A DNA stretch of 64,000 bases. Origin: Monarcha castaneiventris obscurior (taxonomy: Eukaryota; Chordata; Aves; Passeriformes; Monarchidae). Below are positions 24,712 to 39,700 of this stretch, piece after piece. Where the stretch lies: NCBI GenBank assembly GCA_026261815.1, contig JAMPIT010000566.1, forward strand, positions 32,017,001-32,081,000, written 5' to 3'. The notes under the pieces are model-generated. The model saw nothing but the letters and a program-made list of their open reading frames with translations. It did no database searches and was not told the DNA's origin. The translations under genes and the position numbers were made by a program. Position 1 is the stretch's first letter. Every line of letters starts with the position of its first letter.

Positions 24712-27700
24712 CTAGACAAAGAAACCATAAGAGATGTGAATTACTGGGCTATCAACCAATCACATTTTATTTTAACTTTAAAAAATATTATATATTCATA
24801 TTTTTGCTGAGTCTAAAAGGCCAAAATCCACATGTTCTAGGATGCAGCTGCACTCATTTTGCATAAAGAGAAATTCCTGCTAAATATCACTATAAAGCCA
24901 GGCTGGAATAAATGGGGAGAAATTAAGAAGGTCCTGGAATTGAATCCTAAAACTGTAGGAAACCTCTGTATTAGTACTAGTAAGCAAAAAATCAACATTG
25001 TTCCATTTCTCCCCAACATACACATGCCCTGAAAAAACTCAACAAAACAACAAAAACGCAAAACACAACCTCCCTCCCCCTCCCAAGAAAACAGAAACAA
25101 CCCAACCAAAAAATCCCAACCCTTTCCCCATATCAAAAAAATCTGAACAAAAAGGAGAGTTGTTTCCAAAATAATGACTTAGCAGCTAAGAAAGGAAACA
25201 ATGCAGAGGACAACGCAACTTTAGCTGAATGATAGCCAAGAGAAAATGTAATCAGTTACTACTCTGTGAAAATGAACAAATGGGTCTGTCATGTCTGCCA
25301 TTAAGTGCATTCAATGAAACACAGCTGTAAGCATTGTGTTTAGATAAACTGTCCAAACTCAGCCATTTCTCAAGACTTGCAAAGTTCAAAGCTGGCAGCC
25401 TTACTCTATTGCTTTGAAGACAAACAAAACAGCACCAACATAAATGCATGCATCAGGTCTTTTAAAGAGGATTTTAAACAATTCAAGAGGTGAAACATTT
25501 GGACCAATCCATCAATAAAAATCCTCTGTGGTAAGCCTGATTGGAAGCAAGAACTTGATTGTGCACATCCAAATTTACCTCCACCTCCTGGGTACTGCTC
25601 TGATGAAACAAACAATGCTGTGAGCAGTCAAAGTGCCATACAAAACTCCCCTCCTATGGGGACATTTCCATAAGAGGTAGAAAATCACCTGGCAGCTCAA
25701 TAACAAATGACCATCTTCAAAACCATGTACCAGGCACAGTTCACTACTATGACAGCAGTCGGGTTTATTTAAACATCAAAAAGGACAGCATGTCCACAGG
25801 TCAAGATGCATTAGTGACACACAGGACATGCTTCTCAGCGTTTGGTGCCATGTACCTCTTCCCTCTTTCACCAGAAGGCAGAGATTAAGATTCCACAACA
25901 CACATGACATCTGCAAACCCTAACCCAAAGTTAAGTATCCTGACATTTCTGTGTCAAACATCTGCAGTTTATTTTTACACTGGAAAGTACTGGACCGAGC
26001 AGCCAACTGACTGTCAGCCTTCCTAAAGGAATTATCCCCTGTATGTCATTCACAGAAAACAGATATTTTAAATGATATGATCAGAAACTTCAGTTTTGGG
26101 ATCTGTTTGTCTGACAGACACAGAAAGCTTTTGTCCTGTCATTTGAAACACCATTCACAGTTTTGTGTTGGTCGTCAAAGGGCTTGAGGAGTTATTAGCG
26201 ATCTATTGCAGAAAGCCATTTCTGTGATTCTGCTTTAAGGGCACACCCCTGAATTAGGCTGCACTGCCAGAATTCACAAGGAAATATACATTAGAGTCCA
26301 TATGTGCTTTTGGAAGAGTCAGATTTATTTGGTGTCGGGCCATTTTATCCAGAAGGTCTGAATTAAAGAAACTAACATTGCCTACAGAGGGCTCAGCACT
26401 ACGAGGACAAGGTGTAGCACCCAGATTACACCTCGAATCCCACGGAAACCAACTTCCTGGGAACACCACACTGCCCACAGCTACATAACATGCTTTTAAG
26501 CACAAACTTGATGCAAATTACACTGAACAGTTTTAGACAGAAAAAAACAAACAAGCCCATGCTGGCAAACCAATGTCTCCCACTGTAGATTACACAGCAA
26601 AACTCTGGCAAGGCAATGAATTGAACCCGTATTTGTTAACTCTCTTGGGCCACAAAGACAATTCCTTGTAATTCTGTGTTGGCCATGGAAATTTTTTATT
26701 CTTTCATTCCACAGCTGTATGCTAGAGACAGCTGCTTCCTTGCTTGTTTGCTGTAGAATGCTCTCTGGTAGCTCATTGCATATACTGATCCTTAAGAAAA
26801 AATAATTTCTTTGGAGACAGATAATGAATTCTTCTGTTTGGAAATTAAATGGATCTCTAGCAGAAGCTTTATGATGGATGAGTGGATTACAGTTTAGTGT
26901 GCATCTATCTCCATTTCTCAGCACAGAGTAGTTCATAAATCTGTAAATCATAACTGTAACAATTAAAATAATCATACCAATTTAAATTCCATCACCAGAA
27001 TTACCTGACGAATGTCTGGAGTGTTTTACTTTACACTAATCAGATGTACTGCCCTTAACTTTCTAACCCGACTTCTGCTATTCCATAGCTACTGGTTAAA
27101 AAAAATCCCAGAGTGATTGTATTACAGAGCTTTAGACACATAAATCAGGTCTAGAATCCAGGCAGAGGCTCGGGGCAGAAATCTGCTATAGGTACCCACA
27201 GTTTTTTGCACCAAAGGCTGAATTTGAGTGTAGCACATGACAGCTGCTGCTGGTAATACCACTGCAGCTGTGTGGAATATGTTGCAGTTTCAGATCAGTT
27301 ATTTGTGCAGAGATACTACTGTGACAAACTCCACAATCATAGACAGAATCATAGAATGGCTTGGGCTAGAAGGGACCTTAAAGATCATCTTATTCCAACC
27401 CCCCGGCCACAGGAAGGGACAGTGTCCACCAGACCAAGCTGCTCAGAGCCCCATCCAGCCTGGCCTCAAACACTGCCAGGGATGGGGCATCCAGAGCTTC
27501 TCTGGCAACTGGTGGCAAATAGTGCTGCCACCCTCACAGCTGGCAGCACTATTTGCTTTTACAGACTACCAAGGAAAGAAGTCATGAAACTAAATGGGCA
27601 TGTGAACTACTGCTCTTCCAAAAACAGTATTTCCAGCCAAACACAGACACAAGGAATTGATAACAGAGAAAGTGTTGTCCTGTTGAGATGCCCCTAAACT

Positions 27701-30700
27701 TTCTTTGATGGGGCAAGGGCTGGGAAGTAGAACTGCTGTAATTTCCAGCAGTCTGGATTCTATCCATTACCTCAGAGTTGAGTTTAAAAACAATACAAAG
27801 CAGTACAACTTGAGCTAAATTTGCACCTACTGTCAAAAAGTTGACAAGAATCTGAAAATGGAAATACAAAATTATAAACTGCCTATAACCTTGAGCCTAT
27901 GGAGACAACCAGAATTTCTCTGAAGCAAGCAACACATACTCATCCATTAAGCAGATAGTATGTTTATTAAAACACTAATTCTCAGCCTGCAGCAATGAAG
28001 TCCCCAGCTCATTCTCAGATCAGTTTCACATTCCAAATTCACAAGCCATTGGGCTGCCAAGTTATAAATGTAAAACAAGTAATTTTTACACAATTCTAAG
28101 TAGTTCCTCCTTCCACTTCACACTGACTAAAATAAACAGGCTTTCTTTTACAGCATTCAGCTTCGACTACTGGCAAGCTTCCCCCAGTCAAGGAGCAGTA
28201 TTTTGCAAACGTTCACAAGACAGGCAGGCAGCTGCAGTGGTGGTTGGTTCCTGCACAAAGGAAAAGCATTGCTGACATTTTCCCAGTTGGTCAGTTCAAT
28301 TGCTTTTCAAAGATGCTCTTTCTTGAAGCTCTTTTCAAAATTAACTTATTCCTACCAAGTCCAGCTCTGCTGGGAAGTCATCGCTACCTGGCCAAAACCA
28401 GTTGGGACATCTTTTTCCAAACATAGCAAATAGAATTCTTTAACCATGAAGGAAAAAATCCAGATCTGTCATGGTTTGCCCCCAGTGTCCTGGGTAACCT
28501 AAAATGTTATTGTATTCCATATCTACCTGTGCCCAGGAAGTGTCTCTTTAAGACCCTGGATCTGAAAATGGAACCATGGGGCCAGCAGGTGCAGGTCTTT
28601 TTAAGCTCGGGGTTGCTCAGGCAGAGCTCTCTCTTGCCTCATGGCTCTCACTCTTTGCCTTTTGTTCTTGCAGGCAGAGAGCTGAGGCAGCACTGGTGGA
28701 GGCTCCCCTCTGGTTTTCTTTTGGGTTTTTTTTACAAGGTAGGCAAGTGTTCAGCCATCTCCAGGAGAGCAGGGCCCCATCACACATAACAGTGACTTGG
28801 GAAGATAAATATCATCACTCCAAATGTCCCCTCCTTCCTTCTTCTTCCCCCCACGTTATATACTGAGTATGATATCAGGTGGTCTAGAATATCCCTCTGG
28901 TCAGTTGTGTTCACCTGTCCTGGCTGTGTCTCCTCCCAACCTCCCATGCTTCCCCAGCTTCCTCACCATCATGGCAGAAGGAAAGACAGAAAAGGTCTTG
29001 GCTCTGTGTAGGCCCTGCTCAGCAATAACAAAAACATTTCTGTATCATCAACCCTGTGTTGAGTGCAGATTCGAAACACTGCCCCATACCAGTCAATGTG
29101 AAGGAAATAAACTCTACCCCAGCCAAAACCAGCACATCGACCTAACTCATACTATGTCTTGTGCCATCATCAGTAATTCTAGGCCTCATGAAAGAAAGTT
29201 TTCGATTACTGTTTCTCCCTTCACCACTTTTCTCACTTTTTATGGAAGACTTTTAATCTGGCGTGTACTAGCTGAAAAGAAAAGTGAACAAATACAGACA
29301 ACTACCTCCATCCTCAGGGACTGCCAAAAGCAGGAGAAACAGTAACTAGTGTATTAGCCATTCACTGCATTTCGGCCTTCATATGCACACAAATGTTCTC
29401 TTACATATTTTTAGCAAGACTATGACCTAAGCCCTTCAAGACATAAGCTATTTTCCCCATAGGTCCTTAGAAACTCAGATGCCTCATTTCTCTTATTTTA
29501 TAAAAAGGAAAGTGCCACACACTTTTTCTAAGTTTGATCCACTTTACATTTCTTTCTTTCTTTGTAATATCCTTTGAGAAGCTTAAGTAGTAATAAAAAA
29601 ATAAAATTCCTGTCCAGAATTTATCCTTCTCTTATTAAAAGAAAAAAAAAAAAACCCAACAAAACAAACCAAGAAAAGAAAACAACTTCAAAACCAAAAC
29701 CCAAATAAATTCCCTCCATGAAGTCTCCTTGGAGAGACTTTGCAACATTAAAGGGAGATAGAAGTAGAGACGGTAATTATCTATGTCAGATTTTTAATGA
29801 AAGATTCATACCCAGCATTGTGTGGTTTCTTGTACCATTTTTAGCTCTCAGTATTTATACATCCAGCCCTCAGCTCACTGCAGCCAATGATCATATGGCA
29901 TCTGACAACGTTTCCTGTTCAGACATTCTTCCCCACAGGTCTGTAGGTGCCCACTCTCAGCAGCCTGCCATGTGCTGCCCCACACAATGGTAGGTAAGGT
30001 AAGAGACCAAGGGCTTGCTCCTCCCAAGCATTAAATGCCTTTACTGACTTTCAGTTGCTTGCTTAGTTAGCACACTATTTTTCAAGGAAATATTGCACTT
30101 TCTCCAGTCTTGATGTGTTTTTAACTTTCCATGATTTCAGACTGACCTATACCCTGTTCACATATTTGTCTGTTTATTTTAAATGATGAATTATTTTCTG
30201 TTACTGCTGCGTGTGCACTTTGCAAGCTTTTTCATCTTAAATGCTACCTGAGCTATCTTGAGCAGCCCACACTTACAGTTAAAACCACTACTCATTTCTA
30301 CTGATTAAAAACTCCTAGTTCTCTTTTTGAATGCCACTTCCCACGAGCCTATCTGCTGTGTTAAGTGTTCTGCCCACACAGGCTTCTCCATGCAAAATAC
30401 CAGCTTCTTCATCTTCCTAGAAAAGCTAAATACCTTTACCATAAACCTTTTGAGGTGATAGAATCAGACCATTTTATTGTGCCCATACTTTCATGAACTG
30501 GGTATAACATGGGGAAAACCAAAATCTTTGCCTCAAGGAATTCCACCAAAATAGAGATTTAAATGAGGATTTGTAAACAGGATATTCAAGGAGTTTAATT
30601 TCTGCAGAGCTCTGCAGAGCTCTGGATTTCCAGAGGGCTGGAATCTCAAGTGCTACTCTTTATCAAGTGCAAAGCTTTGCAGAACAAGAGTTTCCATCAG

Positions 30701-33700
30701 TGGGAGTCTACAAGATACAAACAATTGTGACTTACCCCCACATCTGTAAAGATAAAATATTCTTGGTCACTAAAAGCAGCGTGGTCTTGCTTGCTGGAGG
30801 GTTCTTATGGAACACTAAGTAACTTACAGAAATTGTGAAAATATGCTGAAAGAGAATGATGATTTTATAGCAGAATGAACAGCCTTGTTCTAGATGTAAG
30901 CTGGTTTGGGGAAAATTGACTTCTTTTTAAACTTATTCTTAAATTTAAAACTTCGTGCTTGCAAAATATGTGACAAAAGGATTCCCCATGACACCATGTA
31001 ACTTCCCCACTTTTAACAGAAGTCTGATCTCCAAAGACAGCTAGGGCTTATCTTACTATGCCAGCAGTCTCATCCATACGGAAAAATCAAATGCTGTGGC
31101 TGACTGGAAAACACTAATTCGGTGGGAGTAATTGCCTGCAATGTTAAGCTTTCAGTCACCAGTCATGACGACCATGAAAGAGAACTACCAAAAATGCTGA
31201 GGATATTAAATCCCCAAATATCTACACTAACAAAGTTTCCATCCGCTAGTTGAGGAGTGAATGAGTTAAAAGAAATGGACTATTTCACCACATATATCTA
31301 CAAGCAATGCAATATTCTCAAGAAAAAAAAGAAAACTTTCTCTTACAGGCTTTGAAGTAAGAGCAGATGTGATTCCTTGGCAAGCTTGTGGCAGTCTGAA
31401 ACCATGGTTCCATGGACATTTTTCCTTCCTCAGCTATAAAAGCAGCTTATGCAATTTCTGCTCTCCTCCTTCTCCCTTAGCTGCGTGCTCCAGCCCCCAG
31501 GCCCCTCACGGATGATGTTACAATTGTCTAAGGGGCAACACAAATAATCCTACAAAAAACCCCAATTCCCCCAAACAAACAAACAAAACCCCAAAACATT
31601 GTATTTCATTCTGGTACAGTTCAGTGCCCTGGAAACACCAGAGCAGGAGTGAATGCATAAGAAGAAAGATTGCCTAGCCTGGCTTTGGCACCAAGATCTG
31701 TTTACCAAAGTACAGCTCAACTGAAACCTATCGGTAAGAGCAGGAAATAATCTCAGGTAAGAGACTGCATGTCCTCAGACAGACTCAGTTGCAACAGGCT
31801 GTCTAAACAGACAGCAAACAGATTTTGCAAATATGAAGTCCTCCAATACCTTCTCTTTCACTCTTTCAATTTTTCTACACATTTTGAAGAGGACAGCTCT
31901 GTAGAAACAGGGCAAAACTACTTACCAACACAGCAAGTGGAGAAAAAACTACCTTTGAAATAAACATTAATAGAAACCAAGGAAGCAAGATTAGAACTAA
32001 GGTGTTCCACTTTCAGGTTTGCTACTTAGTGGTATGTGTCACTCTCAAGTTAATTAACCACATACCTCACTGTAATTAATCTGTAAAACGAATCTAATAA
32101 TTTAAGGAATTAATTATCTCACATTATTTTGTTATTTGCATTAAATAACTGGCAGAAAGTTATATAGCTAACTGGAGAATAAAGAAGCCGATTTCTGTTT
32201 TAGAAATAGGATTAAAACCCAAGAAGGACTGTTGTGTGGCCTCCAAAACAAACTGCCAAGGATCCTACACAGAAATAATATAAGCCTTCATGTCCTTATT
32301 TATATTAGCACTAGGCTACACTGCTTACTGCCCAGCTAAACATCAAATCACCCTTCTTTTATTTTCTTCTATTACCTTCCACAGTGAAACCCTTAAAAAG
32401 GAGTATTTTTAGCCCAACCAGAAAATGCACTGAAACAATTAAACCCCGAGAACATGAAACAATCAGCTAGTCAGTGGAACTTCAAGTGAAAGCCTGCTCT
32501 AGAAATTTGATTGCTCTAAATGTAATTCATAATCAGGGATTTGTTGATGAAGGCTGGAAAACACAGAGGTGAGCCCTGTGCAATCAGGGGTCTGTATCAC
32601 ACCAGAGGCACCAAGGTGTCTGTACGCTGGTGCCATCTGACAGAATTTAACTGATAGGAAGCTGCTGACTGACCACTGCTTAGAAATTAGTACAGGATCA
32701 GGCACTGGCAGCTGCCTCTAGTAAGGATCAAGTCTACTTCAATAAGATTAAATACAGACCAGCTGACTCTGCACTCCCATCCCCCAAAACAACTCCAATC
32801 TGTCACTGATGGCAACAATGCTGACACCAGACAAAGACAACACTGCTAGAGTAAACAGAAGGATTACTTAAACCTATATATAACTATGCCTTCACATACA
32901 TTTCTGGCACAGTCTGAGGAAACCGAACAAGGAAATGTTAAAATTTAAAAGTGTTACTTTAAAAGTAAACCAGAATACTGAAGAAACATGAGTTTCACAA
33001 TAATTTTTTATGTGTGCCCCGAATAGAAATTAAACACATGCACTTGGAAGAACGTGTTTCACGATGCACTGAGCCGCTAGACAGCTAAAGAATACTGAGT
33101 TTGGTACTTTCAGGAAAAAAAAGAAAGAAAGTAGCTTGTGTCGCTCTTCTAGATCAAACTCACAAATTTGAACTTCACACTGAAATTTATTGACTCCAGA
33201 CACACTGAATTGCTGAATTCAAGTTTGGTTTATTGCTTGATATGAGAAAGCTACCTTACCAAAAACACTTCAAAAACATTTTTTAGATGAGCAACCTGCT
33301 GCCATGTTGCTGATTTTCTAGAAGAAAGTATACTCAGGCTATGAACTGACCTCTCATTTAACAGGCAGGTCCAAAATTCAGTATTACCACAGACATGCAG
33401 AATTAAATAACAAGGTCCAATCCAGAGAAAATTAATTTCAGCAAGTAAATATGCACTTTCTCCATACTGCTAGTAAACCATGTGTGCTGCCTGACCAAGC
33501 ATTTGGAAAGAGACATCTGGAAAAAGGGTCATACTAAAGGAATGAGCGAAACACATCACAATTTTTGAAAGGAAGGGCTGAGGGGTAGCTTTGGAAGCTT
33601 ACCTATGACCTTCTGAACTTCTCATTGCTCACTTCAGCACTCTAGTAAATTAACTGAGATATACTTAAACACATAAGGGTAATTGCTATGCCCAGTATTA

Positions 33701-36700
33701 AAAACACAACAAAAACCATTGGGGAAATATGCCAGAAGAAACCTGCAGATGTGCATTTATTGTACCTTCCACATAACGGGAATGTTTGACTTCAGAAGTA
33801 GTTCCAGGGTTTGGTGCGGGAGCATGAGTCTGAGCACTCTCTTTTAAAAAAGAGACAGCTGGCATCCCACCTGGCAGAAAGTTAAGTTGTACTTCTTAGC
33901 TCTTGGGAGCTCGCTGTCTCCTCTCTGTCACTTCAACAGGGTAATTCATCCATGAATGAAGTATTTCAGTGACTTTCCATGATGAAGACTTTACACGAGG
34001 AAAGCCACCAGACTAAAAGCCCATCTAAGTCTGACAACCTGCTCATGACAGAGCAGGCATCAGTACCTAACGCCAAGGGAAGGATGCAAAAGCAGGGAAT
34101 ACAAATCCCTACACATCACCAGCATCACCTAGTAGCAATGGAGAGATCAGAAAAATGCAGATGCTTCTTCCTGCACTCCTCCAAAGCCAGCCAGCTGCTC
34201 TGTGATCTACCACCTCAACACCTCCTCCATCAGCATGTTGCACATGATGCAATCTTCACAGTCTGGACTCTTCTATATTTACCAGTGGCCAAAAATCCCA
34301 AGGAAATGACAACTGATGAATTTTAAAGTGAGCCTTCCAACTCTGTTCAGCAACCACATCAGAAATTGCAGACCTTCAAGAAATCAAGGTATTTGGCAAG
34401 GCTTGTACAAAGTGAGAACAGCAGCACTGGTTTTAGCATTTGAACAGAAAAGTTGAGGCCCAGCATGCTCTTTGGAGACCTACATTACTTGGCAAAGTTA
34501 CTACAATTTCTGTGAATACAGAGCTGACTTTTAGAGCACCAATCACTTCAGCAACTACAAGGAAATTAAACCCAGGAGATTCTTATCCAGCTAAATCTGA
34601 ACAATAACACTCAATGGTGTAACACCCATGTTATTTATTTCAGTAAAAATATCCATTTAAGATTTAGCCTTCATTTTTTTACATTACCTCTATGATTTCA
34701 GTGTACCAGAGCAGTGTTCTGACAACTTCAGACAGATGTCCTTGAAAATATCGGGGGAAATTCTGACAGCTACATAAACAGCTTTGGGTACTCTGGAGGC
34801 CAGCAACAATTGTAACACTGATGAACAGCTGGATTAATCTGTACTGGGTACTTCATAGGGTTGCAGCACAAGTGTTTCTCAGTATGTTGCCATACCAACC
34901 TTCTCTGTTTTTCTGAGTGACAAGGAAATACTCCTGCATTAAAGGTCAAAATAAACAGAAAATGGACACAAATTCCTAGAGCAGGAGGTGTTCTAGATTC
35001 CTTGGAGTAAGCTTCACAGCAAATGACATCACAAGGTGGCACAGGTGCTCATCCCAGTCACTGGGAAAGACAAGAGGGACAATGTTCCCCTGTATCCTTA
35101 GGGTTTAAGATGTATCATCCTTTGGGTATAAATGACTAGCTTTTTTCTTCCTGGAAGGCATATGTGAAAGACAAAGACTATTACTTGGGATATTTGTTTC
35201 TGAATTCCACCTATGCCGAAAGCTTTTGTGGATCTAGTCCCAAGCGGCACACCCAAGGCTGTGACAAAGTCTGTACAGGCCACCCAAGTCTGAGATGGGT
35301 GGCCTAACAACCTCTGCCTGTCTCTCTCACTTGATTTTTAGCATCCAAGGAAATGAGTTTTGAAAAGACCCAGGCAGATGGAAGTCTCTGAACTGTCAGT
35401 TTCTGCCATGCCAGCACCCACATTTCCCTAATGACAAAGGATGTGAATTCCATCTGGATGCTTCTGATAAAACTGAGGCACAGTGAGAGATGCTGAAAAG
35501 CAAACAGTGCCTCTGAAATCTTGGCATTAACAACACCCCATTAAAACTAGCAGGGGTAAATTACGTGTCTCCAAGCAAATCTGTCTGTACAGGGGATTTG
35601 CTTTATAACAGAGAGATCTAAAATGTGTAACACTCAAGGGATTTTGCTGCCATGCTCTGTTGCAACTTCTGAGCAGATTTTGTAGAAAGTAGACATCATC
35701 ATTATATCCACTTTTACCTTGGTCTCTGGCATTTGCTTTTCACTATTACTCCAGTGCTGAATGCCATGAAACGAAACATTCTTTCTACAACAAAAGCTCC
35801 CCCAGTAGATAACAAAATAGATTGTGTTAGGAAACACTTACTTCATAGCCCACAATGTCACTGTCCACTTACAAGGTTGAAAGTATCACACTAAAGGCAG
35901 GTGAATTCAGATTTATCAGCAGAGATCTGAGATACAGCTCTCTCCTAATAAAGATCATTTAGAGATCCAGAAATGCTGCATGTGGCACCCAGATGGAACC
36001 AGTAGTCCAGGAATTTTAGGGAAAAGGGAAAAGTGCATAAACTGTGAAGACAGACTGCCCGAGCTGAGTGATTAGCACAGAGATGCTTTCATGCCACTTT
36101 TCCCTAGAGCTGTGTCTGTCAGCATGGTCTCACCTGCTCTTTTCCCCAGCAGCTGCAGCTGCTTTCACAGGCTTCCCTGCAGGGACAATGAATGAAGAGG
36201 AGACTAGAGGAGCCACTCAGAGCAGCTGTAGATGCTAATGGAATAAGCAAGCAGGCAAACCTGCCTTCAAAAAATTACCAGCACCAGTTCTGAGTAAGCA
36301 GTGTCTGCATCTTCCCACACCTAACTGTTTCCACATGAAGCAGTCTTCCATAACAGCATTCTGAAAGGAAGTTTTGCTCTTACAACAAGACTGGGGAAGG
36401 ATTCCTCGTTTCACATGTGGCCTCAGCCCTGGAGCCCACCTGTCGGTTCTTTGCTAAAACTTTGCAGAGCCCAGATATGTCACAGCAATACCTTCAAACC
36501 TTGGAAACCTCACGGACACAAACAGGCACTGACACTCTGTGTGATCTAAAACTGAATTACCACACGTATTTTCTTTGTAAAGAGAAAGTTCCAGTGGCTG
36601 ATCCATGAGAGTAAGCTACTGACCTGTTTCCATGGGATCCTTTTGTAATCAGCAACTACCAAGAAACAGTTACCAAATGCATCTCAGATGGCAAGGGACA

Positions 36701-39700
36701 GAACAGCTGAGAGGAGCAATGACTTGTCTCTCCTATTTTTATTCTGGTATCTTCACAAAAAGTCCAGTCAGAAGGAATTTTACCATAGCACTGATTTACC
36801 AGGGCAACAACAATACAAGATTACCAGACTTCTCTTATTGACTCATGAATAATTTAGGGATAATAGCTTTCTGGGAAAAGATTAGCTCAAATTTGTTCAG
36901 CAAAGATGTTGTCAACAAGATGCATTTTGGTCATATGGATGACAACTAAGTTACCTGTTAAGCAAAAGGTCTGTAAAGAACAATTATCTCAGATCATATT
37001 GTTCATTATTCTACCACTTGAGGCGTTTGCTTACTTCCTGCTGAGGTACTCAAAATCCCTTACGAAGATAAATAAACTGAACCTTTCAACAAGCCCCCTA
37101 GTGCATGTACTGTCTCACTACAATAAGAGGAACACATTAGGCAGACAAAGCGTGACAACTTCAAACACAGGTTTCTGAAGTTTAATATGTATTTTTGTAT
37201 TAAGAGAGCAATCTTAATTTCCATCAAATGTAAGAGGAAGTAGAGGTGTTCAACATCTTTGCATTCCTCTTAAAGCACAATCTACACTACAGTCCCACTG
37301 AACCACATGGGCTTCTTTTCCCACACTCCCAGCTATAAACCTACTGCAACTCAAATATCAGTACTCCACAGCATGCTTAGAAAGAACTAAGACCAGTACA
37401 GCCACCAGCAGATAGGGAACTGGCATTCCAGGTACCAGCTCCACCCAACTCTCCAGGCTGCACACATGGGAGCCTGGTCCACAGAATGCACAGACGCCAC
37501 CTAGGAGCTGAAACCTGTGGCATCCCTTAGCAGAAAACAAAAAGCCTGGCCTTGTTCTTGTGTACTTTCAGGGGTTGCCAACACTATCAAACAGGCTCAG
37601 CCTGAGGCATGTACAAATAAGAAAGACTTTACATATAATTTCCAGACATATATATTAACTCCCCCCTAACTCTCCAGAGCAAGCAGCAGAGGATATCCAT
37701 TGCTGACTGCCTCTGCTCCAGCGACACCAAAAGCGCAGTTTCCTCAGCAGCACCTCGAGCTTTCTAGTGTCTCTCTTTCATTACTTCCTGCAGCAGCAAG
37801 ACATAGGTTCACACAGAAAAGCTACACATTCTCCTAAGCTCAAATTCTGTCTCTAGCATAGGATCCAAGGACATTTTCTTGACTATCACATATCTTACAT
37901 ATGGCCGTGTTTCCAAATTGATACACTTTGTATAAAGATAACCTTGTCTGTCAGGAAACAGATGTAAAACTGTGCCCAATTGATGCTCCCCAGACTCTCC
38001 AATTTTGCAAGTAGAGATCTTCAATAATAAAGTTTTCAATATCAGAGTTTTGAATATTAAAGCAGTGAAAATTGTAGCACTTTTCCTTGCTTCTCTAGTA
38101 AGGAGGCATTTTCTCAGTTGTTCCAGTTGCATCCAGCACTGAATAACACTGTCTATGCTGGACACAGTGTGTGCATTTGAGAAGATTCTGCTGCTACACA
38201 ACAAAAGGTTCAATCATCAGGATCAGAGATGTGGTACAAAAGGAGCAACTTCCACATTGCTTCTTCAGTTCACAAAAGAACATGTTTCAAAAGCATCTCT
38301 CAAGCACCCACACGTTGCAGAGAGCGCTCTTATTTCACAGGCATTTCTCAGAAGCTTCAGCAACTCAGCTTCTAAAGACTCTGGCTAAAGTTCATGCCAA
38401 ACAAGGCTTTTTGGTTTGTCAAAAAGTTTGTCAACCAAGGCTGTTAAAGCTGGGGAAGCTGAGCAGATATGTAAAAGTTCACCATCCGCACTGCTTGGAC
38501 AGTTTAGGGTAGGGAAGAAGAAAGAAAAAGAAATGGTGGGGACCAGGAGTCTTTAGTTCAAGAATTTGAGCTACAGTCTTATGAAGAAAAAGGCAGATTT
38601 AAAACAGGGAAAAGCATTTACCAAAAGTGAAGGAAAGAAGGAGAACATGGTGGCAAAACCCCCGAATCAAAGCCTATTTTCCACAAGGTATGCACGCCTT
38701 AAACAAAACCAAAAGCTTCATGGATCTGGTATGATTCAAACAAGTTACAAAACATGGAAAATTCCATTACTTCCTCTTTACAGAAGAGGCAGAGGCAATT
38801 ATCATCTTTCAGAGAAAAAAACCTGAGGGAAAAAGCCTAGAGATTGCAGTTTTGAAACAAACATCTTCATTCACCATTTCTTTTAATTTCTAAAAAAATA
38901 TTTTCCATCTAGCATAAAAAATTTTAAGTCGAGACATTATTTTTGGGAAAAGCTGGAGGGTATGTGTGGGCAATACAAACAGAGGCTTTAATGGAAAAAA
39001 CTAGTCACAGCATTAACAAATGACAGACTATTATCCTTTGGTAATGAACTGACATGATGGTACTTTCCCTTGCTTTTCTCAGTTTTTAAATAAAGGGTTC
39101 TGTCTTTAATAAAGGATTCTGACATAGCTGTGTCCTGTTAACTACTACAGAATGGTTCTCAATGTACTTGCAAAGCTGTATTCACTCAATTATAGCAGCA
39201 ATTTATATGCAAAAGGAAACAAAGAAAAACTGTGTAAGAACAAACTACATGTTTCAAAGGCTAAGTTTAAAAGTGTAATAAATATGTGCAATTAGATAAT
39301 TTACAGAACTGTTAGGTTTGTGAATCTTCCTTTCTTGTTTTTGCCCTTTTAATTCCTGCAAATGTGAAAAAGCAACTTACTGCATTCTGTCCTTTACATC
39401 TAGGATGTCTGGAGAATCTGCTCCCATACCTAGGTCTGACAGGTATGATAACCCAGGAAAACAACTTCATGCTTTTTCAGTCGCCAGAGGGAAAACTTAA
39501 ATGCAACCATAAACATTCCCAAGATGCAGAGTATATTTGGATCACCACCTACATGAAGAACCAGAACGACAGACTAGCCTGACAAGAAAACCCTCTAAAA
39601 AAGAGAATCACTATATAATTATTATTGCATATGAGGAAACAAATGAAGAGGAATTAAAACTGTCTGTAAGGGATTTTAACCAAATGCACCATCTATCTAA

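Noticed and set aside
28824..29345. 173-residue plus-strand ORF
   Set aside because: Most of it reads through an LTR; no protein motif.
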